The notes under the pieces: model-generated
What the model saw: the letters and a program-made list of their open reading frames with translations, nothing else
Databases searched by the model: none
What the model was told of the DNA's origin: nothing
Position numbers and translations under genes: made by a program
Part shown: piece by piece, positions 45,786 to 54,390 of the stretch
How the letters are laid out: each line of letters starts with the position of its first letter
How positions within the stretch are numbered: position 1 is the stretch's first letter
DNA from: Phycisphaerales bacterium
GTDB taxonomy: Bacteria > Planctomycetota > Phycisphaerae > Phycisphaerales > UBA1924
Reading direction: 5' to 3'
DNA: 64,000 nucleotides
Assembly (NCBI GenBank): GCA_029260455.1
Contig: JAJDDF010000011.1
Location: 456,359 to 520,358 of the forward strand

Positions 45786-45791
45786 ATCGTA
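45786..45791 (-). promoter_or_regulatory. Candidate -10 element for the PfkB kinase gene
   Basis: TACGAT on the minus strand, 23 bases before the ATG at 45762. It would give a leader of about 16-17 bases that includes the AAGGAG ribosome binding site. Confidence 0.4.
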
Positions 45792-45811
45792 ACGCGCCGC
45801 GCTGGCTCGTG

Positions 45812-45817
45812 TATGCT
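45812..45817 (+). promoter_or_regulatory. gltX: Candidate -10 element of a leaderless gltX transcript
   Basis: TATGCT, with 7 bases to the ATG at 45825. There is no Shine-Dalgarno before that ATG, so transcription would begin at or next to the start codon. Confidence 0.45.
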
Positions 45818-45824
45818 TTTGCGC

Positions 45825-47519
45825 ATGCCGACCATGCCCACCGCCATCACGCGCTTCGCCCCTTCGCCTTCGGGCAGTTTGCACATAGGGGGGGCGCGCA
45901 CGGCCCTGTTCTGCTGGGCGTTTGCGCGGCACATTGATGCGACCGGCGGGCTGGGTTCATTCCTTCTTCGCATTGAAGATACGGACCGGGCTCGATCGAG
46001 TGAAGCGTCTGCGAAGGCGATTCTTGAGGATCTCGCCTGGCTTGGGATTGGTTGGAGTGAAGGGCCCGAGCTTGGTGAGATTGGTGGTGATCCGCGCAAT
46101 GTCGGGCCTTGGGCACAGTCCGCTCGCTCCGGGCTCTATGAGCAATACTTTCAGAGGCTGCTCGAAGCGGGCACTGCCTACCCAGCCTTTGAGTCGCCTG
46201 AAGAACTTGCAGCGATGCGGGCCGAGGCGCAGGCGAATAAACAAACCTTTCGGTACACGCAGCGCGCCGACTATGACCGGGAGACAGCGCTTGCGCGCAT
46301 GGAAACACAAGAGCATGTGCTTCGCCTGCATGTGCCAGCGGAACCGATCGTCGTGCACGATCAGGTGTTGGGCGAGATCACGTTTACAAGTGAGCACTTT
46401 GATGACTTTGTGATTCGCAAGAAGGATGGCTCGCCGACCTACCACTTTGCGGTGGTGGTCGATGATGCGCTGATGGGCGTGACGCATGTGCTGCGCGGCC
46501 AGGAGCACCTCAACAACACGCCCAAGCATGTTGCCTTGCAGAGCGCCCTCGGTTTCGAGACGCCGATCTATGCGCACATGCCGTTGATCTTCAATGACAA
46601 GGGCGCAAAGATGAGCAAGCGCGAGCGCGACCAGACTGCACGAGTGGCAGCACGCGAAGCGAAGCTCACCGAATCACCGATTGCCGAAATTGATGGAACA
46701 ACGTTCGCCGCATGGCTCAAGGACAAGACCAAGCAGCTTGGGCACGATGAGCTCGAAGCGCTCGCGGGGCATTTGGGCCTGATCTTGCCAGAGGTGAGCG
46801 TCGATGATTTTCGCCGGGCTGGATATTTGCCGGGAGTGATTTGCAATTTCATTGCGTTGCTCGGGTGGACGCCGAGCAAGCACGAAGATGGCACGGATCG
46901 CGAGAAGTTCGATATGGCATTTCTCGGGCGCGACTTTGAACTTGGGCGCATCGGCAAGCCCAACGCGAGGTTTGATCGCGTGAAGCTGGCGTCATTCAAC
47001 CAAGATGCGCTGGCCGCGATGAGCGATGAATCGTTCGTGGGGGCGTGGTCAACGTGGGCAGCGCGCTACGACAGCACACTTGTTGATTCGCTGGGTCAGG
47101 GTCGCATGACATTGCTTGCGCCATCGGTGAAGCCGCGTGTGAAGACGTTGAGCGAAAGTCGCGGGATCATTGCCTTTGCGCTGGCGGCGCACGATGCCAT
47201 CGAGCTCGATCCCAAGTCGATCGACAAGGTACTGCGCAAAGGCGAGCCGAGCGGCTTGGAATTGTTGCGTGCATTTGACCGAGACGCGTTGCAGTCATGG
47301 GCTGGGGCCTTCGCACCGGAGCCGATCGAACAAGCGATTGCCCAATGGTGCGAATCGCGCGACATGAAGTCTGGCAAGATTGCCCAGCCGTTGCGCGTTG
47401 CCATCACGGGGAGCACGGTGAGCCCGCCGATTGGTGTGACGCTTGCGGCAGTTGGACTCGACGGCGTGCGCACACGGATCGCGAAGTGTGTTGAAGTGGT
47501 CGCGGCGATAGCTTCGTAG
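45825..47519 (+). CDS. gltX: Glutamyl-tRNA synthetase
   Basis: A class I synthetase: RFAPSPSGSLHIGGARTALF carries the HIGH-type motif and KMSKRERDQTARV the KMSKS-type loop. ATP and glutamate sites are in FLLRIEDTDRARS and VLRGQEHLNNTPKH. The protein has 564 residues, longer than the usual 470-490, mostly from inserts after KMSKR and in the anticodon-binding region. I chose the ATG at 45825; an ATG at 45834 is also possible. glnS is nearby, so this enzyme probably charges only tRNA-Glu. Confidence 0.95.
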   Translation: MPTMPTAITRFAPSPSGSLHIGGARTALFCWAFARHIDATGGLGSFLLRIEDTDRARSSEASAKAILEDLAWLGIGWSEGPELGEIGGDPRNVGPWAQSARSGLYEQYFQRLLEAGTAYPAFESPEELAAMRAEAQANKQTFRYTQRADYDRETALARMETQEHVLRLHVPAEPIVVHDQVLGEITFTSEHFDDFVIRKKDGSPTYHFAVVVDDALMGVTHVLRGQEHLNNTPKHVALQSALGFETPIYAHMPLIFNDKGAKMSKRERDQTARVAAREAKLTESPIAEIDGTTFAAWLKDKTKQLGHDELEALAGHLGLILPEVSVDDFRRAGYLPGVICNFIALLGWTPSKHEDGTDREKFDMAFLGRDFELGRIGKPNARFDRVKLASFNQDALAAMSDESFVGAWSTWAARYDSTLVDSLGQGRMTLLAPSVKPRVKTLSESRGIIAFALAAHDAIELDPKSIDKVLRKGEPSGLELLRAFDRDALQSWAGAFAPEPIEQAIAQWCESRDMKSGKIAQPLRVAITGSTVSPPIGVTLAAVGLDGVRTRIAKCVEVVAAIAS

Positions 47520-47521
47520 GA

Positions 47522-47571
47522 TCCCTCACTCGATCCGCCTGCGGCGGACCACCCTCTCCCCAAGGAGAGGG
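47522..47571. repeat. CCCTCTCC-type and GATCCGCC-type repeats in a converging gap
   Basis: GATCCGCCTGCGGCGGACC forms a hairpin, followed by CCCTCTCCCCAAGGAGAGGG, another hairpin. Both motifs recur elsewhere in this window (near 13248 and 13281). They fill the space between gltX and ada and could act as a bidirectional transcription stop. Confidence 0.6.
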
Positions 47572-47576
47572 AGCAA

Positions 47577-48698
47577 TCAACCAAACAGCCCCGCATGTTT
47601 GCGTTCGTGATCGAGCAGCCATTGTTTGCGGTGCACGCCGCCGCCATAGCCGCACAGTGCGCCGTCGGATCGAATCACGCGATGACACGGGATGATGATG
47701 GCGATGCGGTTGCTGCCATTGGCGCGCCCGATTGCTCGCGCGGCCCCCGGTTTGCCGATGTCCTTGGCCATGCGGGCATAGCTGCACGTTTCGCCATAAG
47801 GAATCTTCAACAGACGGTCCCAAACTGTGCGCTCGAAGGCGGTGCCCTGCGGCGACAACGACATGTCAAACTGCTGTCGCGTGCCTGCGAAATACTCCTC
47901 CATCTCGCGGGTGGTTTGTGCAAGCAAGGCATGTTCGCCGGGAATCACCGGCAGCTTGGTGCGCTTGCGCACCGCGTCAATCTGCGTCTCTATCGATCGG
48001 CGGTCGATAAACTCCAACATGCACAAGCCATCATCACTCGCGACCGCAAGCATTGGCCCCAAAGGTGTTGTCAGCCACATCGCCGTGAGGTGCTTCGTGT
48101 CTGCACTTTGCGATGGTGCAACACCAAATAATCGCTCAAAGGCCTCGCGGAAGCCGCTCTCTGAGTCATAGCCCGCGTCGAGCGCCGCGTTGGTCGCGCT
48201 GCCGCCTGAGCGAATCGTGCCCAGCGCGCTGCCCAGGCGCAGAGAGCGCTGATACGCGGCGAGCGTCATGCCGACGTGCTTCTTGAACGCGCGGCGCACG
48301 TGGTCGGGGTCGAGGCCGCGCTCGCGCACCTGGTGCTCGCGAATCGTGTGCTCAGGTTCACGGCGGATGTCATCGAGCAACCTTTGCAACCACTCGGGCG
48401 CATCATCAGGCGGCGATAGCGGTCGGCACACTTTGCACGCACGATAGCCCGCGAGCATCGCCTGCTGCGCACTCGTCATAAACTCGACGTTCTCGCGCTT
48501 GGGCGTTCGCGCGGTACAGGTCGGTCGGCAGAAAATGCCCGTCGTCTTCACGCACGTCACGAACAGACCATCAAAGGTCGGGTCGCGCTCGGCGACGGCC
48601 CGGTACAGCCGGTCATCATCCGCGGGCAGCGTCGGGCTCGGCAGGGGCTTCGATTTGGTTTGCTTCGCAGTCGGCATTGGTGCTGTCATTGTGGCCAT
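47577..48698 (-). CDS. ada: Ada-type bifunctional DNA methylphosphotriester / O6-methylguanine methyltransferase and activator
   Basis: It repairs alkylation damage and activates its own regulon. The N-terminal zinc site is C57, C61, C88 and C91 (GIFCRPTC, ACKVC), where the first cysteine accepts methyl from phosphotriesters. An AraC-type HTH follows (GLDPDHVRRAFKKHVGMTLAAYQ). The C-terminal domain has the active-site C338 in IPCHRVIRSDG. The 373-residue length is that of full Ada. There is no separate alkB nearby. The gene converges on gltX. Confidence 0.95.
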   Translation of the reverse strand: MATMTAPMPTAKQTKSKPLPSPTLPADDDRLYRAVAERDPTFDGLFVTCVKTTGIFCRPTCTARTPKRENVEFMTSAQQAMLAGYRACKVCRPLSPPDDAPEWLQRLLDDIRREPEHTIREHQVRERGLDPDHVRRAFKKHVGMTLAAYQRSLRLGSALGTIRSGGSATNAALDAGYDSESGFREAFERLFGVAPSQSADTKHLTAMWLTTPLGPMLAVASDDGLCMLEFIDRRSIETQIDAVRKRTKLPVIPGEHALLAQTTREMEEYFAGTRQQFDMSLSPQGTAFERTVWDRLLKIPYGETCSYARMAKDIGKPGAARAIGRANGSNRIAIIIPCHRVIRSDGALCGYGGGVHRKQWLLDHERKHAGLFG

Positions 48699-48779
48699 GT
48701 GAGAAAGCTATGGCCAACCCGCCGCGGACGCCGCCGAAAACCGGGCGCGGACATCGGGTAGCCCGCCGGGCCTTCCGTG

Positions 48780-48785
48780 TACGAT
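48780..48785 (+). promoter_or_regulatory. glnS: Candidate -10 element of a leaderless glnS transcript
   Basis: TACGAT with 6 bases (all C) to the ATG at 48792. No ribosome binding site is present in between, so the mRNA would begin at or near the start codon. Confidence 0.45.
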
Positions 48786-48791
48786 CCCCCC

Positions 48792-50627
48792 ATGACCACA
48801 ATCGAGTCCCCCAACACGCCCACGCATTTCATTGCCCAGATGGTCGATGCCGACGTTGCCGCCGGGAAGTGGGGGGCGCCGGGCGATGCATCGGTCGTGT
48901 GCACCCGGTTTCCGCCGGAGCCCAATGGCTATCTGCACATTGGTCATGCCAAGAGCATTTGCCTGAACTTCGGGCTCGCTCAGCAGCATGGCGGCAAGTT
49001 CTTCCTGCGCTTCGATGACACGAATCCCGCCAAGGAAGAGCAGGAGTATGTCGAGGCGATCAAGCGCGATGTGCTGTGGCTCGGCGCGGATTGGGATGGG
49101 CCCAATGGCGCGGGCATTCGTTTCGCCAGTAACTATTTCCAGCAGGTGTATGACTGGGCCGAGGAGTTGATCGAAAAGGGGCTGGCCTATGTGTGCGATC
49201 TGACCGGCGAAGAGATGCGACAGATGCGCGGCTCGGCGACGGAAGCCGGCACGCCGAGTCCATTTCGCAATCGCCTGCCAGCGGAGAGCATTGATTTGCT
49301 TCGGCGTATGAAGGCCGGCGAGTTTCCTGATGGGTCGAAGACGTTACGCGCCAAGATTGATATGGCCTCGCCCAATTTCAATCTGCGCGATCCGGTGATG
49401 TATCGCGTGGTGCACGAGCATCATCACAACACGGGTGATGAGTGGTGCATTTACCCGATGTATGACTGGGCGCATGGGCTTGAGGATTCGATCGAGGGGA
49501 TCACGCATTCGCTGTGTACGCTGGAGTTTGAAAACCATCGGCCGCTGTATGACTGGTTTATTGATGCGATCAACACCGATCGTGGCCAGGGCTCGAAATG
49601 GGGTGAAAAAATTCACCATCCGCAGCAGACGGAATTTGCCAAACTGCGGCTCACATACATCCTGATGGGCAAGCGGCGGCTGGTCGAACTCGTGCGCGAC
49701 AAGCATGTCTCGGGCTGGGACGATCCGCGGATGTCGACGATATCGGGTTTTCGCCGGCGTGGGTACACCGCCAGGGCAATTCGTACGTTTTGTGAAGATG
49801 CTGGCGTAACGAAATTTGATGCCACCATCGACTTTTCAAGACTCGAAAATATACTGCGCGAAGACCTGAACAAGCGCACGCTGCGCCGCATGGTGGTGCA
49901 GCACCCGATCAAGCTCATTATTGAAAATTGGGCCGATGGTGGCGATGCGAACCGCACCGAGTTGATGGCGGCGGTGAACAATCCTGAAAATGCCTCGGCG
50001 GGCACACGGCAGGTTCCATTGATGCGCGAGCTGTTGATCGAGCGCGATGACTTCATGATCGATGCGCCTCGGAAGTTTTTCCGCTTGGCACCCGGACGCG
50101 AGGTGCGCCTGCGCTATGGGTATTGGGTGACATGCACGGGCTATGAAACTGATCCTGTTTCGGGCGAGGTCACAGTTGTGCGCTGCACCTATGACCTGCA
50201 GACGAAGGGGGGTAATGCGCCGCCGCCCGATGCGGATGGCAAGCAGCGCAAAGTGAAGGGCACCATTCACTGGGTCAGTGCGGCGCACGCAGTGCCCGTG
50301 CAGGTGCGGCTGTTCGATCGATTATTCACCGTTGAAGAGCCGGATCGCAAGCCCAAGGATGCGCCGGAGTCATGGCATTTCACGGATTCACTCAATCCTG
50401 ATTCGGTTGAAGTGATTGAGGGCGCCATGGCAGAGCCAGCGCTTGCAGAGGATGCGCAAAACGCAAGGGATGCGTGGGAAGACGGCATTGCTCGCTTCCA
50501 GTTCGAGCGCATAGGCTATTTTTGCGTCGATCCGGATACGGTTGTGAGCGACAGCGCGCCGAAGCTCGTCTTCAATCGAACGGCGACGCTCAAGGACACT
50601 TGGGCGAAGGTGGCAAAAAAGGGTTAA
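48792..50627 (+). CDS. glnS: Glutaminyl-tRNA synthetase
   Basis: A class I synthetase of the eukaryote-like group. RFPPEPNGYLHIGHAKSI gives the HIGH motif; the second motif is LMGKRRLVELV, where most enzymes have MSKRKL, so the serine is a glycine here. GWDDPRMSTISGFRRRGYT and the C-terminal beta-barrel anticodon domains are present. The length is 611 residues against about 550 in E. coli. The presence of this gene beside gltX means direct charging of tRNA-Gln. Confidence 0.95.
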   Translation: MTTIESPNTPTHFIAQMVDADVAAGKWGAPGDASVVCTRFPPEPNGYLHIGHAKSICLNFGLAQQHGGKFFLRFDDTNPAKEEQEYVEAIKRDVLWLGADWDGPNGAGIRFASNYFQQVYDWAEELIEKGLAYVCDLTGEEMRQMRGSATEAGTPSPFRNRLPAESIDLLRRMKAGEFPDGSKTLRAKIDMASPNFNLRDPVMYRVVHEHHHNTGDEWCIYPMYDWAHGLEDSIEGITHSLCTLEFENHRPLYDWFIDAINTDRGQGSKWGEKIHHPQQTEFAKLRLTYILMGKRRLVELVRDKHVSGWDDPRMSTISGFRRRGYTARAIRTFCEDAGVTKFDATIDFSRLENILREDLNKRTLRRMVVQHPIKLIIENWADGGDANRTELMAAVNNPENASAGTRQVPLMRELLIERDDFMIDAPRKFFRLAPGREVRLRYGYWVTCTGYETDPVSGEVTVVRCTYDLQTKGGNAPPPDADGKQRKVKGTIHWVSAAHAVPVQVRLFDRLFTVEEPDRKPKDAPESWHFTDSLNPDSVEVIEGAMAEPALAEDAQNARDAWEDGIARFQFERIGYFCVDPDTVVSDSAPKLVFNRTATLKDTWAKVAKKG

Positions 50628-50986
50628 GGCCGCCAGATGGCAGCGCACCCCGGCGCTTCCGTCACGCGTGACCAGGCAAGATGGACGCCTGCGGGCAGCA
50701 CCGCACTCAATTGCTCACCGATGTATTGCGCGACATGTTCGGCGGTCGGGTTTGTCGTATCAAAGGGCGGCACATCGTTGAGTGAGTTGTGATGAAACGG
50801 GCGGACAATTTCTGTCAGTCTGTCCTCGATTTCATGAAAATCGATAAGCATGCCCTCAGCGTCGAGCTGTTCCCCGGCGAGGCAGATCGTGACGTGCCAG
50901 TCATGGCCATGCAGGGGTTCGGGTATGCCCGCGATGCGCATGGCGTGGGCCGCGGAAAAGACAGTTTTGATCGTCAATTCATACAT
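50624..50986 (-). CDS. queD: QueD/6-pyruvoyl-tetrahydropterin synthase family protein
   Basis: A 120-residue protein from the ATG at 50986. FSAAHAMRI and LHGHDWHV carry the three zinc-binding histidines, and PTAEHVAQYIGEQL and VTEAPGCAAIW match the family C-terminus. Most bacterial members are QueD, which makes carboxy-tetrahydropterin for queuosine; some make pterins. The expected catalytic cysteine is not in the N-terminal loop (MRIAGIPEP instead), as in other CPH4-synthase-like variants that use different residues. The 4-base overlap with glnS is convergent. Confidence 0.85.
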   Translation of the reverse strand: MYELTIKTVFSAAHAMRIAGIPEPLHGHDWHVTICLAGEQLDAEGMLIDFHEIEDRLTEIVRPFHHNSLNDVPPFDTTNPTAEHVAQYIGEQLSAVLPAGVHLAWSRVTEAPGCAAIWRP

Positions 50987-50993
50987 GGGGGCA

Positions 50994-50999
50994 ACGATA
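50994..50999 (-). promoter_or_regulatory. queD: Candidate -10 element of a leaderless queD-like transcript
   Basis: TATCGT on the minus strand, with 7 bases to the ATG at 50986 and no Shine-Dalgarno. Confidence 0.45.
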
Positions 51000-51156
51000 C
51001 CGGGCAATGGCCTGCAAAGCGATATTCGGACCAGCAAAGCGTGAGTGTTCTCAGTACTCGCCGTGAAGCGAGGTATCGGACGAGCCGACACTTGGGGGGT
51101 GGCTTCGCCATGAGCGCAGCCGGTGTGTGTATGTCCCATTGCGGAGATGGCTTCCA

Positions 51157-52608
51157 GTGACGCCGCTCGATCCAAGTCTGTTGACGTCAGGGGAACGGCT
51201 CAAGCAGTCAATTTTTACGCAACAGGGCGTGAAGCTTGTGGCATCGGGTATTGCACTCACCGAGGCGATGATCCGTTCATTGCATGATTTGACGTCGGTG
51301 CGGGATGGATCTCGGCGCGCCTGGAACCTGGTGCTCGCGGATACCTCTGCAGAGGTGCGCGCCGAAGCGTCTTTGCTTGAAGCACCGCGGCCTGTCACAG
51401 GTGCTCCAACACGTACAGATATTATCACCGAGGGCGGCGAACTTGCCCTGGAAGCGGGGCAACCGGTTGAGCCCCTGCATGAGGAAGCGTTTGCGTACGG
51501 CGCATTTGCCCATCCAGATAAACGCGAAGCACGGCGCACTCGCACCGCGCGCATGAAAATCGCAGATGCGCACATCGCATCACTTGAATCAATATGGGAC
51601 GGTGCGCCATTAAAGGTCAAGCCTGCAACCCCCAGCGAGGTGCTTTCTCTCGTTGCTCATAAACGCGGAGAATCATGGCCCAACGATGAAAAACTGGCAG
51701 CATTTCGCGCCGAGCGCGTCGAAGCAGTACGGCGTGTCATTGGACGCTGCCTTGCAGGTGTGCGCACACATGTTGCAGAGCCTTTGACCATCATTGATGA
51801 ACTGATTGATCTCGCAAAAAAATATCCGGATCGCTATGCACAATTGGCGTTGTGTCGCAGTCGATCTCCTGATTACCTTCCCGATCATTGTTACACGACC
51901 GCGGTGCTGGCGGTCGGTATTGCGCTTCGGTTGAACTGGGGGAAGGTTGACGTGCGCTGCGCCGGGCTTACGGGGATGCTTTGCGATCTTGGCATGGCGG
52001 TCATTCCCGCAGAGTCTCGCCATGCGGTGCGCGCTCTGACCGAAGTAGAGATCAACCGCGTGTGGCGCCATCCCGCAATGTCAGTGATGCTCATGGATGT
52101 CATTGATGGCGTGCCCGAAACAGTTCGGCGCGCAGCCTATCAGCATCATGAGCGCGACAATGGCTCAGGGTATCCCAACCGAATCAAAGCCATCAAGATC
52201 GGCGATCTTGCCAAAGTTGCATCGGTGGCAGATGCCTACGCTGCCGCGACCGAGCCGCGCAGCTTCCGAAAGGCCAAGCGACCATTCACCGTCCTTGAAG
52301 AACTTATCTCGCTTGGCTCACAGCGTATGTACGATCGGCGTTTCATTCGCGGCCTTGTTGAGCAAACAGGGCTCTTCCCGGTGGGGTCATATGTCGAACT
52401 TTCCACGCGCGAAATTGCTCGCGTTATTGGTACACACGCCGATGGCGTCGATCGCCCGATTGTCCGCATCGTCACACAAAGCAGCGACGGCCCGGTCGAG
52501 GGGCCAATTGTCGATCTTGGGGAATTCGAACCGTGGGCACTGCATGTGCTTGGTCCGGCAGACCCACCGGGGGCTGAGTTCCCGCCAACTGTAAGGCGAA
52601 CAGTCTGA
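51157..52608 (+). CDS. HD-GYP-domain protein with altered HD dyad
   Basis: An N-terminal part of about 220 residues leads to an HD-GYP domain. The signature QHHERDNGSGYPNRIKAIKIGDLAKVASVADAY is well conserved, and histidines in DHCYTTAV and WRHPAMSV are in place. The usual LLHDIGK is replaced by MLCDLGM: the dyad histidine is cysteine and the lysine methionine. HD-GYP enzymes degrade cyclic di-GMP with a bi- or trinuclear metal centre. This one may have lost activity or act as a sensor. Start is GTG at 51157 (GGAG 10 bases upstream) or ATG at 51127. It has no receiver domain. Confidence 0.85.
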   Translation: MTPLDPSLLTSGERLKQSIFTQQGVKLVASGIALTEAMIRSLHDLTSVRDGSRRAWNLVLADTSAEVRAEASLLEAPRPVTGAPTRTDIITEGGELALEAGQPVEPLHEEAFAYGAFAHPDKREARRTRTARMKIADAHIASLESIWDGAPLKVKPATPSEVLSLVAHKRGESWPNDEKLAAFRAERVEAVRRVIGRCLAGVRTHVAEPLTIIDELIDLAKKYPDRYAQLALCRSRSPDYLPDHCYTTAVLAVGIALRLNWGKVDVRCAGLTGMLCDLGMAVIPAESRHAVRALTEVEINRVWRHPAMSVMLMDVIDGVPETVRRAAYQHHERDNGSGYPNRIKAIKIGDLAKVASVADAYAAATEPRSFRKAKRPFTVLEELISLGSQRMYDRRFIRGLVEQTGLFPVGSYVELSTREIARVIGTHADGVDRPIVRIVTQSSDGPVEGPIVDLGEFEPWALHVLGPADPPGAEFPPTVRRTV

Positions 52609-52625
52609 CGGGTACCATTCGCGTT

Positions 52626-54083
52626 GTGAATACCTCATCCAAACAACCTCAGGCATCGGCGCGGGCACCGCTCATGGCGACCGTGAGCGGGCTTCGGGGT
52701 ATCGTTGGTGAGTCGCTCACGCCGGAATGCATCGCGCGATATGTCGGCGCTGCAGCATTATGGATGTCTCAACACGCGGGGCATCATGCTCCCAGGGTGA
52801 TCGTTGCGCGCGATGGCCGGGCGTCAGGCATGATGGTGCATGATGTCGTTGTTGGATCGTTGCGCGCAGCTGGGTGCCATGTGATTGACCTTGGCGTGGC
52901 AACCACGCCAACAGCGGGCGTGATGGTTCTCGAGCGCAATGCCGATGGCGCAATCATCATCACTGCGAGTCACAATCCGCAGCAGTGGAACGGCATCAAG
53001 GTGCTCACGTCCAATGGACACGCACCGCCTGCGCGCGATGCCGAGGAGATCATCGATGCATTCGGCAATGGGCATACAAAGCTCGTGCCGCACACTCAGC
53101 TTGGTGAACTCGAATTTGACGATGCTGCAGCGCTGAGGCACGTTGATCGCGTGCTCGATGGGCTTGCCGGGATCACGCCTCATGAGGCGATTCGTGAGCG
53201 TCATTTTCGTGTGCTTGTTGATTCAGTCAATGCAAGTGGGGCGGTGCCCGCGCGACTCCTGCTTGAATCACTTGGGTGCGCAGAGACGCTTGTCAATGAT
53301 TCTGCAACACAGGCAACAACTGGCGTTTTCCCGCATGACCCGGAGCCGACGGAGGAAAACCTGCGTGACATTGCAGTTCTTGCCGCTGACGGATCATTTG
53401 ATGTCACCTTCGCACAGGATCCGGATGCCGATCGCCTTGCAATTCTTGATGAGCACGGCGTGTACATTGGCGAGGAATACACGCTTGCCCTTGGCGTGTG
53501 GGCCGCGCTAGATGCCATGGATGAAGTAGGGCGATCACAGGCCGTGCTTGCGACCAACTTGTCGACCAGCCGCATGATTGAAGACGTTGCCGCGTGGTAC
53601 GGCGCGCGAGTTGAGCGCACACCGGTAGGTGAAGCAAACCTCGTCGAGCGCATGATAAAGATCGACAGTCCGATTGGCGGTGAGGGCAATGGTGGCGTCG
53701 TCTGGCCGAGGATTGTACCGATTCGTGACAGCATCTCTGCGATGGCACTCACATTGGCACTCATGACGCGCACTGGTCAAACTGTTTCGGAACTTGTTTC
53801 GCGCATTCCGAAGTATGCGATTGTGAAGCGCAAAGTTGAACTTGCGCCCGGCATGACCGAACGCGCACTGTTGATCACCCAGGAGATGTTTGAAGGCACA
53901 AAGGAATCGCGTCTCACGACCACCGATGGTGTGCGCGCCGATCTGTCAGCACCAGCGGGCGGGCACATGTGGATTCATGTGCGTGCGAGCAACACCGAAC
54001 CCATCTTGCGGCTGATCGCTGAAGCACCATCTCGCGAGCACGCGAATGCACTCCTCGATCGTGTGCAGAGTGCACTGGGTTGA
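52626..54083 (+). CDS. Phosphohexomutase (phosphoglucosamine mutase / phosphomannomutase)
   Basis: A four-domain alpha-D-phosphohexomutase of 485 residues. The catalytic serine is S115 in ITASHNPQQWNGIKVL, the metal loop is DPDADRL (265-271), the sugar loop is PVGEANLVERM / GGEGNGGVV, and the phosphate site is RASNTEPILRL. Family members include GlmM, ManB and Pgm. The start GTG at 52626 gives a short Ser/Gln-rich leader; the conserved part begins at MATVSGLRGIVG. A cell-wall or LPS precursor role is likely, but the sugar is not certain. Confidence 0.9.
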   Translation: MNTSSKQPQASARAPLMATVSGLRGIVGESLTPECIARYVGAAALWMSQHAGHHAPRVIVARDGRASGMMVHDVVVGSLRAAGCHVIDLGVATTPTAGVMVLERNADGAIIITASHNPQQWNGIKVLTSNGHAPPARDAEEIIDAFGNGHTKLVPHTQLGELEFDDAAALRHVDRVLDGLAGITPHEAIRERHFRVLVDSVNASGAVPARLLLESLGCAETLVNDSATQATTGVFPHDPEPTEENLRDIAVLAADGSFDVTFAQDPDADRLAILDEHGVYIGEEYTLALGVWAALDAMDEVGRSQAVLATNLSTSRMIEDVAAWYGARVERTPVGEANLVERMIKIDSPIGGEGNGGVVWPRIVPIRDSISAMALTLALMTRTGQTVSELVSRIPKYAIVKRKVELAPGMTERALLITQEMFEGTKESRLTTTDGVRADLSAPAGGHMWIHVRASNTEPILRLIAEAPSREHANALLDRVQSALG

Positions 54084-54088
54084 AGTGC

Positions 54089-54385
54089 ATGTGGGACGCG
54101 ATCGTGCAAGATATCGAGGGGGATCGCGCGGTATTGCTTCGTGTGAAGGCGATTCCGAACGCTCGGCATCCCGGTGTTGCGGGGCCGCTTGGCGATCGCT
54201 TGAAAGTGAAAGTCAATGCTCCGCCCGAAGGCGGCAAAGCCAATGATGCCATCTGTGGCGCGATTGCCCGGCATCTCAAAATCAAGTGCGGCGCTGTGCG
54301 TGTTGTCGAGGGCGCAACATCACAGGAAAAAACGGTGCGCATTGATGGCATCTCGGCGCGTGATGCTATTGCTGCATTTCGATAG
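54089..54385 (+). CDS. DUF167 (YggU) family protein
   Basis: A 98-residue protein from the ATG at 54089 (a TTG at 54080 overlaps the upstream stop). It has the DUF167 core: VKAIPNARHPGV, LKVKVNAPPEGGKANDA, KCGAVRVVEGATSQEKTVRI. Structures of this family exist, but the function is unknown. It follows the phosphohexomutase closely and is probably co-transcribed with it. Confidence 0.88.
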   Translation: MWDAIVQDIEGDRAVLLRVKAIPNARHPGVAGPLGDRLKVKVNAPPEGGKANDAICGAIARHLKIKCGAVRVVEGATSQEKTVRIDGISARDAIAAFR

Positions 54386-54390
54386 GTGAA

